From assembly GCF_002160955.1 (NCBI RefSeq), contig NZ_NFLN01000003.1:1-64000 (forward strand): 64,000 nt of DNA, in the 5' to 3' direction. The notes below the pieces were generated by a model. That model ran no database searches and was not told where the DNA came from. It saw nothing but the letters and a program-made list of their open reading frames with translations. The position numbers and the translations under genes are program-made. Of this stretch, positions 1 through 8,903 are shown piece after piece. The DNA is from Gemmiger sp. An120. Its GTDB lineage: Bacteria > Bacillota > Clostridia > Oscillospirales > Ruminococcaceae. How positions within the stretch are numbered: the first letter of the stretch is position 1; each line of letters opens with the position of its first letter.

Positions 1-634
1 GGGCTTCGGGGGCGGCGGGGGCGGCCATCTTGGAGAATTCCACGGTGTCCTCCGCAATGTAGGCGCACTCTTCAAAGCCCTTGTCCACGTCGCCCTTGAT
101 CAGGTGCCAGAACGGGCCGTCCTTCTGGAACGGCGGGTAGCCGGGGGTGACGATGTTGTTCTTGAACTGGCCGGGATACAGCTGGGGCACGCCGTCCTTG
201 GCGGCCTCCATGCCGTCCAGCACCGCGGGAAGCACCTCGTACTCCACCTCGATGAGCTCGGCGGCCGCGTCGGCGATCTCCCGGGTCTCGGCGGCGATCA
301 GGGCCACCGGGTCGCCCACATAGAGCAGGTCCTGCCCCAGGATGGGCTTCATGGGAGGCCAGCCCATCTTCCAGCTCTGGTCCACGTCCTTGTAGGTGAG
401 GACGGCCGCCACGCCCTCCAGCTTGCGGGCCTTTTCCACGTCGATATGTACGATCCGGGCGTGGGCGTGCGGGCTGCGCAGAGCGCGGCCGATCAGCATA
501 CGGGGCAGGGTGAAGTCATCCAGGAAGGTACATTTGACGGTGACGATCTCCTTGGCGTCCTTCCGGGGAACGTTTACCTTGCCAACATACCGGTAGTTTT
601 CCGGCTTGTAGTTTTCGTTGCCAAAGTGTTTCAT
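1..634 (-). CDS. Xanthine dehydrogenase / aldehyde oxidase-type molybdopterin-binding subunit (N-terminal part, runs off the window)
   Basis: Only the first 211 residues are present. They start MKHFGNENYKPENYRYVG and contain the first lobe typical of molybdenum hydroxylase large subunits (RSPHAHARI, then the VGDPVALIAAETREIADAAAELIEVEYE stretch). The family oxidises purines, aldehydes or N-heterocycles, passing electrons to the [2Fe-2S] subunit encoded just upstream. The start ATG overlaps the upstream TGA (ATGA at 631-634), and GGAGGGA lies 7 bases before it, so the two genes are translationally coupled. The substrate cannot be told from this part. The family call is firm; selenium dependence or purine specificity is unknown. 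Confidence 0.9.
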   Translation of the reverse strand, partial: MKHFGNENYKPENYRYVGKVNVPRKDAKEIVTVKCTFLDDFTLPRMLIGRALRSPHAHARIVHIDVEKARKLEGVAAVLTYKDVDQSWKMGWPPMKPILGQDLLYVGDPVALIAAETREIADAAAELIEVEYEVLPAVLDGMEAAKDGVPQLYPGQFKNNIVTPGYPPFQKDGPFWHLIKGDVDKGFEECAYIAEDTVEFSKMAAPAAPEA

Positions 635-1158
635 CGTCTGTCCCTCCACTTTTCGTCCAGATCCACGCCCCGGCCCGCCAGCGAGGCGATCGCCTCAAAG
701 ACGTGGTAATGGCTGATGCACCGGCAGTAGTTGCCGCTCAGCGCGTCCCGTACCTCCTCTTCGGTGGGGTGCGGGTTCTTGTTCAGCAGCGCCTGGGTGG
801 TCATGATGATACCCGGCGTGCAGAAGCCGCATTGGAACGCGTTGTAATCCAGGAACGCCTGCTGAACAGCGCTCAGCTCTCCTGTCTCCGGATCGGCCAG
901 CCCCTCCAGGGTGGTGATGTGCGCACCGTCGCAGTCAGCGGTGAGCAGCATGCAGGAGGGCACGGCCTCCCCATCCTTGATGACGGTGCAGCAGCCGCAG
1001 GCGCCCTCGTCGCAGGACTTCTTGGCCGCGGTCAGACCCAGCCGGTCCCGCAGGGTTTCCAGCAGCGTTTCGCTGCAGGGCACCTGGCCGAAATGGTTCC
1101 CCATGGAGAAGGTTCGTTCCATTCCGTTGATGAATAGTGTTGTGGTTTCTGCGCCCAT
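631..1158 (-). CDS. [2Fe-2S] small subunit of a molybdenum hydroxylase (XdhC/CoxS-type)
   Basis: The 175-residue product has the two iron-sulfur motifs of the family: a plant-ferredoxin type cluster motif (SCDEGACGCC, about residues 48-57) and the C-terminal CGFC...NYCRC motif (about 110-146). It would carry electrons from the molybdenum centre of the downstream subunit. No FAD subunit is visible in the window; it may lie beyond the left edge. RBS AAGGAGG precedes the ATG. The length is normal for the family. Confidence 0.93.
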   Translation of the reverse strand: MGAETTTLFINGMERTFSMGNHFGQVPCSETLLETLRDRLGLTAAKKSCDEGACGCCTVIKDGEAVPSCMLLTADCDGAHITTLEGLADPETGELSAVQQAFLDYNAFQCGFCTPGIIMTTQALLNKNPHPTEEEVRDALSGNYCRCISHYHVFEAIASLAGRGVDLDEKWRDRR

Positions 1159-1228
1159 ACAATAGCCTCCTTATCCCATCGTGCGCAAAGGTTTTTTGCG
1201 CAATCCGGCTTGCTCTTGTAAACGAGTA

Positions 1229-1279
1229 TAGAGGGATTGCCGGCGCTTCTCGACGCGTCCTGTAGCCCGCGCTACAGGA
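1229..1279 (-). promoter_or_regulatory. Promoter of the molybdenum hydroxylase operon with upstream inverted repeat
   Basis: On the minus strand a TATACT -10 box lies at 1229-1234 but no good -35 is present. Upstream is a 9-bp inverted repeat with a 4-base loop, TCCTGTAGC-CCGC-GCTACAGGA (1258-1279), centred about 45 bp before the expected start site. That is where a class II activator would sit. The TGTAGC/GCTACA half-sites loosely resemble Crp/Fnr-type sites; the regulator is not identified. The rest of the 1159-1530 gap holds only a weak plus-strand TATGAT (1473-1478). Confidence 0.45.
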
Positions 1280-1530
1280 AATTCGTGAAAAAAGAAACAG
1301 CTGATTTTTGGGCATTTTTCACAGATTATAGCGCAGCAGCGGACAGCGCTGCATGACCTGTTTCCAGCCCGGACTGGGATTTTTCTGCCGGGCGGACAGG
1401 CAGCTGATCCACAGCGTGCAAGCGGCATCCTTTTTCTGTTTACCAGGGCTGGCATTTTCGCAAAAAAATTTGTATGATAAAAGCAGGTAAAGCGGCTTGT
1501 ACAGCTGCTGTGTGAGAGGAGTTGTTTTGC

Positions 1531-2037
1531 ATGAAACCTGTCAACCGCAATCTGCTTTTGGTGGGGATTCCGGCGGCGCTGGTGCTGATTGCCGGGCTCT
1601 TTCTGTTTTCCATGGGAGAGGCTTTGCTGGACACGGCGGCCGGGCTTTTTCCGAACAGTTCCGGAGAGGTGGGCGATGTAGAGGGGTACGCCATTCTGCT
1701 GAACCTGCTGGGGTCCGGGTTCAGCGGTCTGGCCGGGCTGCTGGTACAGGCGCTTGCCGCAGCGGCCATCCTGTACGGTGGTATTCTGCTGGTACTGGGC
1801 GCTGTGGCCCGCCTTGTATACCGCGCTACGCCGGGGCGGATCCTGGCCTACCGGATCCTGACAGGGATCCAGCTGGTTGTTTTTGCGCTGCCTGCGCCGG
1901 CGTTTGCCCAGCTGTGGCGCAGTTCGGTGCAGAACGATGCGTTTTTGCCGCTCTGGCCGGTGTGTCTGCTTCTTCTGGTGGTACTGGCGGTGCTGACCGG
2001 GCGGAATACCTACACAGCCCGGATCTGGAACGGCTGA
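1531..2037 (+). CDS. Small multi-pass membrane protein of unknown function
   Basis: 168 residues with about four hydrophobic segments (near residues 7-25, 60-85, 105-125 and 135-155) and short polar loops. No family is recognised. The ATG at 1531 is chosen because GAGAGGA lies 10 bases before it; a TTG nine bases upstream would abut the RBS. It is transcribed towards the MarR-ABC operon but is separated from it by a promoter and a hairpin. Confidence 0.6.
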   Translation: MKPVNRNLLLVGIPAALVLIAGLFLFSMGEALLDTAAGLFPNSSGEVGDVEGYAILLNLLGSGFSGLAGLLVQALAAAAILYGGILLVLGAVARLVYRATPGRILAYRILTGIQLVVFALPAPAFAQLWRSSVQNDAFLPLWPVCLLLLVVLAVLTGRNTYTARIWNG

Positions 2038-2069
2038 TCCGGCAAAGGCGGTACGGATGCCGGCTGTGC

Positions 2070-2097
2070 TTGACAAATCCGGGGACGGTGTTAAAAC
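2070..2097 (+). promoter_or_regulatory. Promoter of the MarR-ABC exporter operon
   Basis: TTGACA (2070-2075) and TAAAAC (2092-2097) with a 16-bp spacer. The large dyad at 2098-2127 starts immediately after the -10, so it lies at or just past the start site, as expected for a repressor operator. Confidence 0.6.
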
Positions 2098-2137
2098 AAA
2101 TCGCAAGCGATGAATCGCTTGCGATTTATTTTTTTTG
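2098..2137 (+). promoter_or_regulatory. Perfect dyad: tandem operator candidate and/or intrinsic terminator
   Basis: 13-base arms AAATCGCAAGCGA and TCGCTTGCGATTT are separated by TGAA and followed by ATTTTTTTT. Each arm contains its own small dyad (TCGCAAGCGA and TCGCTTGCGA, pattern TCGCnnGCGA), so this could be two MarR sites 14 bp apart. The T-run makes it also look like an intrinsic terminator for the gene ending at 2037. Because it follows a good promoter it may act as operator, attenuator or both. Confidence 0.6.
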
Positions 2138-2155
2138 TAAGGAGGGATGGGGCGT

Positions 2156-2620
2156 ATGAATCCCCCTAAATACCGGACCGGACGGCTGCTGGTGCAGCTG
2201 GGCAACGGGGTATCCTGGTTCCGCAACCAGGCCATGCAGGGCATGGGGCTGACATCCAGCCAGTCGGAAGTAATCCGCTACATGCTGCGCCACCGGGAAG
2301 AACCGCTTACCGCCGGGGAACTGATGGGACAGCTGGGGCTGTCTCAGTCCACCATAGCGGTCATTTTAATGCGGCTGGAGAAAAAGGGTCTGCTGGCCAG
2401 GCAGGCAGACGACAAGGATGCGCGGCGCAGCCGGATCTATCTGACCGAGGCGGGGCTGGCCATGGATCAGGCTCTGATGCAGCTGGCCGCCCAGACCGAA
2501 GAGGTACTGCTGGCCGGGCTGGACGAAAACGAGCAAGCAGAACTGAACCGGCTGCTGCAGCGGGTTCTGGAAAACATGCAGGCCTGCCGCGATTCATCCC
2601 GCGGAGGTGAGGAAACATGA
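2156..2620 (+). CDS. MarR-family transcriptional repressor of the downstream ABC exporter
   Basis: 154 residues with the MarR winged helix: helices around residues 25-75, recognition helix near SQSTIAVILMRLEKKGLL, and the wing DDKDARRSRIYLTEAG. Members repress efflux genes until a ligand binds. The ATG at 2156 is chosen because the strong AAGGAGGG ends 9 bases before it; the ATG at 2147 touches the RBS. Its stop overlaps the next start (ATGA at 2617-2620), so it heads the exporter operon. The TCGCnnGCGA dyad at 2098 is the likely autoregulatory site. Confidence 0.88.
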   Translation: MNPPKYRTGRLLVQLGNGVSWFRNQAMQGMGLTSSQSEVIRYMLRHREEPLTAGELMGQLGLSQSTIAVILMRLEKKGLLARQADDKDARRSRIYLTEAGLAMDQALMQLAAQTEEVLLAGLDENEQAELNRLLQRVLENMQACRDSSRGGEET

Positions 2621-4354
2621 TCCGCACCCTGCTGAAAAGTGTGCGGGAGTACCGGACTCCTCCCTGCTCTGCCCGATCCTGATGGTATGGGAAGTCGCCA
2701 TGGACATCGTGATTCCCTTTCTTATGACCTTTGTGATCGGTGAGCTGGAACTGCCGGCCGGGGATCCCGCCTATACCGTAAACGGCGGGCGGCTGGCTAT
2801 CCTGATGGCTGCGCTGCTGGTGTGCGCCATGCTGGCGCTGGTGTTCGGCGTGGCGGGCGGCAAACTGGCCGCCAAGGCCAGCTGCGGGAGGACCTCTACA
2901 GCAAGATTCAGTCGTTTTCTTTTGCCAACATCGACCGGTTCTCCACCGCCAGCCTGATCACCCGCATCACCACCGATGTGACCAACGTGCAGAACGCCTA
3001 CCAGATGTGCCTGCGGATGATTGTGCGGGCCCCCATGCTGCTGGTTTCCATCCTGATGACCGCCTGGATCGACGGCAGCATCAGCCTGATCTTTGTGGGT
3101 GTGGCTGTGGTGCTGGGCATTGTTGTGGCCATTGCCATGGTCAAGGTGGCGGCGCCTTTCCGCACCATGTTCCGCAAATACGACGACCTGAACCTGGTGG
3201 TACAGGAAAATCTGACAGCGATCCGGGTTGTCAAATCCTTTGTGCGGGAGGCCCGGGAAATTGACAAGATGCACCAGGCCACGGGCGAGGTATACCGCTA
3301 TTCGGTCAAGGCGGAAAAAATCCTGACCTTTCTGACCCCCTGCGCCACCTTTGCCATGTTTGTAAGCAATATCCTGATTTTGCTGGTGGGTTCCAACATG
3401 GCGGTGGGCAATCTGCCCGGCAATGTTACCGCCGCCGATCTGCAGACCCTGGTGATCTACTCCATGCAGATCCTGACCGGGGTGTTGTCGGTTGCCATGT
3501 GCATCAACTTTATTTCCATGTCCAAGGGCAGCATGGAGCGGATCTGCGAAGTGCTGGCCGAACAGCCCACCATCACCGCGCCCGCCGATCCGGTAACCTG
3601 TGTGCGGGATGGCTCGGTGGATTTCTGCCATGTGAGTTTTGCGTACTCCGCCCGGTCATCTGAACCGGTGCTGCGGGATATTGACCTGCACATCGATTCC
3701 GGTGAAATGATCGGCATTATCGGCGCCACGGGATCCGGCAAGTCTTCCCTGGTGTCCCTGATTCCCCGGCTGTACGACGTTTCCGGCGGCAGCGTACGGG
3801 TAGGCGGGGTGAACGTTCAGGACTACGACCTGGATGTGCTGCGCGGCAGCGTGGCCATGGTGCTGCAGAAAAACGAGTTGTTTTCCGGTTCCATTGCGGA
3901 AAACCTGCGGTGGGGCAATGAGAACGCCACCATGGAACAGCTTCGGTTTGCGGCCCGGCAGGCCTGCGCGGAAGAATTCATCGATGGGCTGCCCGGCGGT
4001 TTTGACTACGATCTGGGGCAGGGCGGCGTGAATGTATCCGGCGGCCAGAAACAGCGGCTGTGCATTGCCCGGGCGCTGCTGCGGCAGCCCAAGGTGCTGA
4101 TTTTTGACGATTCCACCTTCGCGGTGGATACCCGCACCGACGCCCAGATCCGGCAGGCATTGCGGAAATATGCCCCGGACACCACCAAGATCATTATTGC
4201 CCAGCGGGTGGCCTCGGTGCAGGACGCCGACCGGATCATTCTGCTGGACAAAGGCCGGATCACCGATGTGGGCAGCCACGAGGAGCTGCTGCGCACCAGC
4301 GAGATCTACCGGAACCTGTATGAATCCCAGGTGAGCGGAAAGGAGGAAGGCTGA
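2617..4354 (+). pseudogene. ABC exporter subunit A (degenerate ATPase site), broken by two frameshifts
   Basis: Half-transporter of the heterodimeric multidrug type: N-terminal membrane domain, then an ATPase with Walker A GATGSGKSS, signature VSGGQKQR and Walker B LIFDDSTFAVD. Asp replaces the catalytic Glu, as is usual in one partner of such heterodimers. The frame starting MIRTLLKSVREYR is lost at about 2655, where one G of a G-run seems missing. It resumes with DSSLLCPILMVWEV, and breaks again at about 2881, where roughly 19 bases seem lost between GKLAAKAS and LREDLYSKIQ. It is intact from there to 4354. As written the product would stop after 21 codons. Confidence 0.85.
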
Positions 4355-6223
4355 ATGCAACGTCATAGCGGAAGACGGGCCAAGGATCCGGCACGCACCT
4401 TGCTGCGGCTGCTGGCCTACACCTTTTTCCGGTACCGGGCGGCGGCGGTGTTTGTGGGCCTGTTTGTGATTCTGGCCGCATCGGCCAATATCGTAAGCAC
4501 CTCCCGGCTGGCCCCCATTGCCTCGGAACTGATGCGAAACGGCGCCAACGCCGATATGGGCTTCATTTATCAAAACATCCTGTTCATGGGGGTGGTGTAC
4601 CTGGTTGGCGCCCTGGCCACCTTTGCCTACAACCGGATCATGATGTACATTGCCCAGGGACCCCTGCGCACCCTGCGGGATGAAATGTTTGAACGGATGC
4701 AGCGTCTGCCTCTGCGCTTTTTCGACGCCAACACCCACGGGGACCGGATGAGCCTGTACACCAACGATGTGGACACCATGCGGCAGCTGCTGTCCCAGAC
4801 CATTCCGCAGATTCTGTCCTCCTGCATTACCATGGTGATCGCAATCGCGTTCATGCTCTGATACAGCGCCTCCCTTTCTCTGGTGGTGTTTGCTGCGCTG
4901 GCGCTGATCCTGACCTTTGTGAAGCGCAACGGCGGGCGTTCCTCCCGCTATTTTCTGGAGCAGCAGACGGCCATCGGCCGGCTGAACGGTTTTGTGGAGG
5001 AGATGACCGAGGGCCAGAAGGTCATCAAAACTTTCTGCCACGAAAAAAAGGCCGAAGAGCAGTTCCGGGCGCTGAACGACGAACTGAACCGGGTGGGCCG
5101 GGCGACCAACTCCTATGCCTTTATCATGGGGCCGGTCAACGGCAATCTGAGCTATCTGCAATATATTGTGGTGGCGCTGGCTGGGGTGCTGCTGATCCTG
5201 TTCACCGGCGATGCCGGGCTGCTCTCCGCTTACTGTGCCGCCAGCGGCGGCGGCGTGGCGGCAGCGGCTGGCGTTCTGGTTTCTTTTCTGGCCTATTCCC
5301 GGCAGATCAACGGTCCGGTTCAGCAGGTGTCCCAGCAGTTCAACGCCATCGTGATGGCGCTGGCGGGCGCCGAGCGGATTTTTGAGCTGCTGGATGCCGC
5401 GCCGGAAGACCAAGGCGGTGATATCACGCTGGACCGGGACGAACAGGGCAAATGGGTCCGGAAAAAGCCGGACGGCAGCTGTGTACCGCTGCGGGGCGAT
5501 ATTCGCTTTGAGGATGTGGTATTCGGCTACACGCCCGAAAAGGTTATCCTGAACCATATCAGCCTGTACGCCAAACCCGGGCAGAAGATTACCTTTGTGG
5601 GCTCCACCGGCGCCGGCAAGACCACCATCACCAACCTGATCAACCGGTTTTATGACATCCAGGCCGGACGCATCACCTACGACGGACTGGATATCCGGGA
5701 AATTCGTAAGGACGATCTGCGCCGCAGCCTGGGGGTTGTGCTGCAAGACACCCATCTGTTTACCGGCACAGTGATGGAGAACATCCGGTACGGCCGGCCG
5801 GAGGCCACCAACGAGGAGTGCATCCGGGCCGCCCGGCTGGCCAACGCGGACTTTTTTATCGCTCATCTGCCCGAAGGGTACCAGACCATGCTGCACAGCG
5901 ACGGGGCCAACCTGTCACAGGGGCAGCGGCAGCTGCTGGCCATCGCCCGGGCCATGGTATCCGACTGCCCGGTGCTGATTCTGGACGAAGCCACCTCCTC
6001 CATCGACACCTATACCGAAAAATTGATTAAAAAAGGAATGGACATCCTGATGGAGGGCCGCACGGTTTTTGTGATTGCGCACCGGCTGTCCACCGTGCGC
6101 AACAGTCAGGCGATCCTGGTGCTGGAGCACGGCAAAATCATCGAGCGCGGCAATCACGAGCAGCTGCTGGCGCAGAAAGGCCGCTACTACCAGCTGTACA
6201 CCGGCGCTTTTGAGCTGGACTGA
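4355..6223 (+). pseudogene. ABC exporter subunit B (canonical ATPase site), interrupted by an in-frame TGA
   Basis: Partner of the preceding half-transporter; the ATG directly follows its stop. The reading frame is continuous from 4355 to 6223 except for TGA at 4859-4861, at a place where Trp (TGG) fits (IAIAFML-stop-YSASLSLVVF). The ATPase has Walker A GSTGAGKTT, signature LSQGQRQ and Walker B VLILDEATSSID, so this is the catalytically competent half. The 169-residue N-terminal piece lacks the nucleotide domain. A reinitiated C-terminal piece from about 4883 would lack the first membrane helices. Confidence 0.88.
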
Positions 6224-6231
6224 CCTGCCGC

Positions 6232-6275
6232 TTGACAAAAAATGGCGGCAAGGTATAACAAGTAATTGGTTACTT
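6232..6275 (+). promoter_or_regulatory. Promoter and MarR operator in front of the second marR gene
   Basis: TTGACA (6232-6237), 16-bp spacer, TATAAC (6254-6259), followed directly by the perfect dyad AAGTAA-TTGG-TTACTT (6260-6275) over the expected start site. The same dyad with one mismatch lies before the MATE gene at 6826, so both promoters probably answer to the MarR protein encoded here. Confidence 0.8.
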
Positions 6276-6302
6276 ATTATGCAGACAAGTGAGGAAAACA
6301 TA

Positions 6303-6743
6303 ATGCCGGGTACAATGCCGTTTGGGCTTAAAATTGCCATTCTGAACCGGGCCTTCCGCAAGCGGATGGACGAAAAGGCGGCCGATATGGGGCTGACCAG
6401 CGTGCAGCTGCGGGTGCTGGGTTCGGTGAGCCGCCTGGAAGCAGCCGGGGAGGAAGAGATTCACCAGAACGATCTGGAACGGATCGAGCATGTGACCCAT
6501 CCTGCCATGACCAAGCTGCTGCAGCGGCTGGAGAGCAAGGGGTTTGTGCGCTGCGTACCCAGCAGCCGGGACCGGCGGTATAAAGCCATCACCTGCACCG
6601 AAAAGTCCGCGGGCATCCATAAACTGATCCTGGCACAGGACGCAGAGGTGCTGGATGAGTTCTGTCGGAATCTTACGAACGCGGAGCAGCAGACCCTGCA
6701 GCAGCTGGTGGACCGACTGCTGCAGAACGCCGATCCGGAATAA
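6303..6743 (+). CDS. MarR-family regulator, likely repressor of itself and of the adjacent MATE exporter
   Basis: 146 residues with a winged-helix core: ERIEHVTHPAMTKLLQRLESKGFV gives the recognition helix and SSRDRRYKAITCTEKS the wing. The start at 6303 has GAGG 8 bases upstream; an upstream in-frame ATG at 6279 would sit within the operator region. It has its own promoter immediately after the ABC exporter genes and is followed by a terminator, so it is monocistronic. The ligand is unknown. Confidence 0.87.
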   Translation: MPGTMPFGLKIAILNRAFRKRMDEKAADMGLTSVQLRVLGSVSRLEAAGEEEIHQNDLERIEHVTHPAMTKLLQRLESKGFVRCVPSSRDRRYKAITCTEKSAGIHKLILAQDAEVLDEFCRNLTNAEQQTLQQLVDRLLQNADPE

Positions 6744-6770
6744 AGGCCCTTGCGGGAAGATGTGTTCCCC

Positions 6771-6817
6771 AGGCAGTGTACCGCGGCACAGCCGCGAACC
6801 CGCTGCCTGCTTTTTTT
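6771..6817 (+). terminator. Intrinsic terminator after the second marR
   Basis: Stem AGGCAG/CTGCCT with an inner CGCGGC/GCCGCG stem, followed by seven T (6811-6817). Confidence 0.8.
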
Positions 6818-6825
6818 GCCGTAAT

Positions 6826-6841
6826 AGGTAACTAGTTACTT
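6826..6841 (+). promoter_or_regulatory. MarR operator in front of the MATE gene
   Basis: AGGTAA-CTAG-TTACTT, matching the AAGTAA-N4-TTACTT dyad at 6260 with a single mismatch. It lies 27 bases before the MATE start codon. No convincing -35/-10 pair can be assigned around it. Confidence 0.7.
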
Positions 6842-6867
6842 AATCGAATGAGGAGAGAGTGAAGTAC

Positions 6868-8244
6868 ATGGAAGCAACCGCATCCCAAACCAAAAGTCCC
6901 TTTTCCACCGAGCTGGTGGGCCGGCTTATTGCCAAATTTGCCATTCCCTGCGTGATCTCGCTGCTGGTGAACTCGCTGTACAACATCGTGGACCAGATCT
7001 TCATCGGCTGGGGCGTGGGTTATCTGGGCAACGGGGCCACCAACGTGGTGTTCCCCATCACCATCGTAGCGCTGAGCCTGTCGCTGATGATCGGCGACGG
7101 CGGCGCCGCCTATCTGAGCCTGAAACTGGGCGAGGGCGATGTGGAGAGCGCCCGCAAGGGCGTGGGCAACGCCATCGCGCTGGTTACCATCGTGAGTATT
7201 CTGCTGACGGCCGTATTCCTGCTTTTTATTGATCCGATCCTGACCCTGTTCGGGGCCACCGATACCCTGCGCCCCTTTGCGCTGGAGTACGGTACTGTGA
7301 TCGGCATGGGGCTTCCCTTTATGATGATCCCGGCGGCGCTGAACTCCATCATCCGGGCGGACGGAGGCCCCAAATACGCCATGTTTTCCATGGTGCTGGG
7401 CGCCATCATCAACACGGTGTTTGACCCCATCTTTATCTTTGTTTTCCATATGGGCGTGCGGGGCGCGGCCATCGCCACGGTAATGGGCCAGGTGGCCTCC
7501 TTTGTGGTATCGGTGGTGTATATGCCCCGGTTCAAGACCCTGCGGCTGAACCTGTCCGCCTTCCGGCTGCGCCGCCGCACCTGCCTGAATGTGGCGGCCT
7601 TCGGCATCAGCAGCTTTATCACCCAGTTTGCCATCACCATCGTCATGGCCCTGACCAACAACCTGCTGGCGGTATACGGGGCGGCTTCGGTGTACGGGGC
7701 GGAAATCCCGCTGACCGCCACCGGCATTGTGATGAAGGTTAACCAGATCCTGATCTCCATTCTGGTAGGCATTGCGGTAGGCGCCCAGCCCATCATCGGC
7801 TACAACTACGGCGCCCGGGACTACAAGCGGGTGAAAATCGCGCTGGATATTGCGCTGCTGGCCTCCGAGATTGTGGCGATTGCAGCTTTCCTGATCTTCC
7901 AGTTTGCCCCCATGAGCGTTGTGTCGCTGTTTGGTTCCGAAGAAGGGCTGTACAATGAATTCGCGGTCAAGGCGTTCCGGATTTTTCTGCTGCTCTGCCC
8001 GTTGACCGGTTTCCAGACGGTGGTGGCCGTCTATCTGCAGGCAGTGGGCAAGCCGGTGAAGTCCGCCATTCTGTCCCTGGCCCGGCAGATTATCTTCTTT
8101 ATTCCCGCCGCCCTGATCCTGCCCATGTTCCTGGGTGTGGTGGGCGTGCTGTGAACCGGCCCCGTGGCGGATGGTCTGGCATTTCTGCTTTCGCTGGGGC
8201 TGCTGATCTACGAGAGAAAGCAGCTGAAACAGGTTTCTGAATAA
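6868..8244 (+). pseudogene. MATE-family efflux transporter, interrupted near its C-terminus by an in-frame TGA
   Basis: Twelve-helix cation-coupled exporter of drugs and toxic compounds. The frame is open from the ATG at 6868 (AGGAGAG 10 bases before it) to TGA at 8152-8154, then continues in frame for 29 codons to TAA at 8242. The stop falls in GVVGVL-stop-TGPVADGLAFLL, where family members have an aromatic residue before GP(V/I)AD, so TGG to TGA is likely. The truncated product (428 residues) would lack most of the last helix. Regulated by the upstream MarR through the operator at 6826. Confidence 0.85.
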
Positions 8245-8269
8245 TTCACACCGAAAGGAGCAGCTATCC

Positions 8270-8848
8270 ATGAAACAACGCATTATCACCATCAGCCGTG
8301 AATTCGGCAGCGGCGGACGCACGATCGGCAAAAAGCTGGCCGAAAAGCCGGGGATCCCCTGCTATGACAACGAGCTGATCCAGAAGATTGCCGCGGAAAG
8401 CGGCTTCAATCCCGAATACATCAAGGCTGCCGGCGAGGACGCGCCCGGCGGATTTCTGGCATCGGCCTTTGCCCACACGGCAGGCGCCCCCAGCAACGCG
8501 GATTATCTGTGGGAAATCCAGTTCAAGATCATCACCGATCTGGCGGAGAAAGGCCCCTGTGTGATCGCAGGCCGCTGCGCCGACTACATTCTGCGGGACA
8601 AGGCGGACTGTCTGCGGGTGTTCATCCACGCGGATCTGCCGTTCCGGGCCAAGCGGATCGTGCAGGAGTACGGCGAGCGGGCCGAATCGCCGGAGCAGCG
8701 GCTGCGGGATAAGGACAAACGCCGTGCCGCGTACCACCGGTTCTACACCGACATGAAGTGGGGCCATGCCCAGAACTACGACATCACCCTGAACAGCGGC
8801 AGCCTGGGTATCGACCGCTGCGTGGAGATCCTGGCCGGGCTGTACTGA
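8270..8848 (+). CDS. Cytidylate kinase-like family protein
   Basis: 192 residues. The N-terminus ITISREFGSGGRTIGKKLAE is the P-loop region of the cytidylate kinase-like family common in Firmicutes. GPCVIAGRCADYIL and RDKDKRRAAYHRFYTDMKW fit the core and LID/C-terminal parts. It is a predicted nucleotide (CMP-like) kinase, but members outside true Cmk have no settled substrate. It ends shortly before the radical SAM gene, with which it may be co-transcribed. Confidence 0.8.
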   Translation: MKQRIITISREFGSGGRTIGKKLAEKPGIPCYDNELIQKIAAESGFNPEYIKAAGEDAPGGFLASAFAHTAGAPSNADYLWEIQFKIITDLAEKGPCVIAGRCADYILRDKADCLRVFIHADLPFRAKRIVQEYGERAESPEQRLRDKDKRRAAYHRFYTDMKWGHAQNYDITLNSGSLGIDRCVEILAGLY

Positions 8849-8903
8849 GCCGGGATGGGAGGGATCTTTCCTTGCGGATCTGCACAGACAGGAGGGAACC
8901 CCA

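Noticed and set aside
3656-5896. 746-codon minus-strand frame opposite the ABC exporter genes
   Set aside because: It is antisense to clear ABC ATPase domains. Its being unbroken while the real genes are broken is chance from GC-rich codon use.
4859-8154. Reassignment of TGA to Trp or selenocysteine
   Set aside because: TGA ends many intact genes in the window (for example at 6223, 8848, 10253 and 18079). No selenocysteine context or catalytic position is involved.
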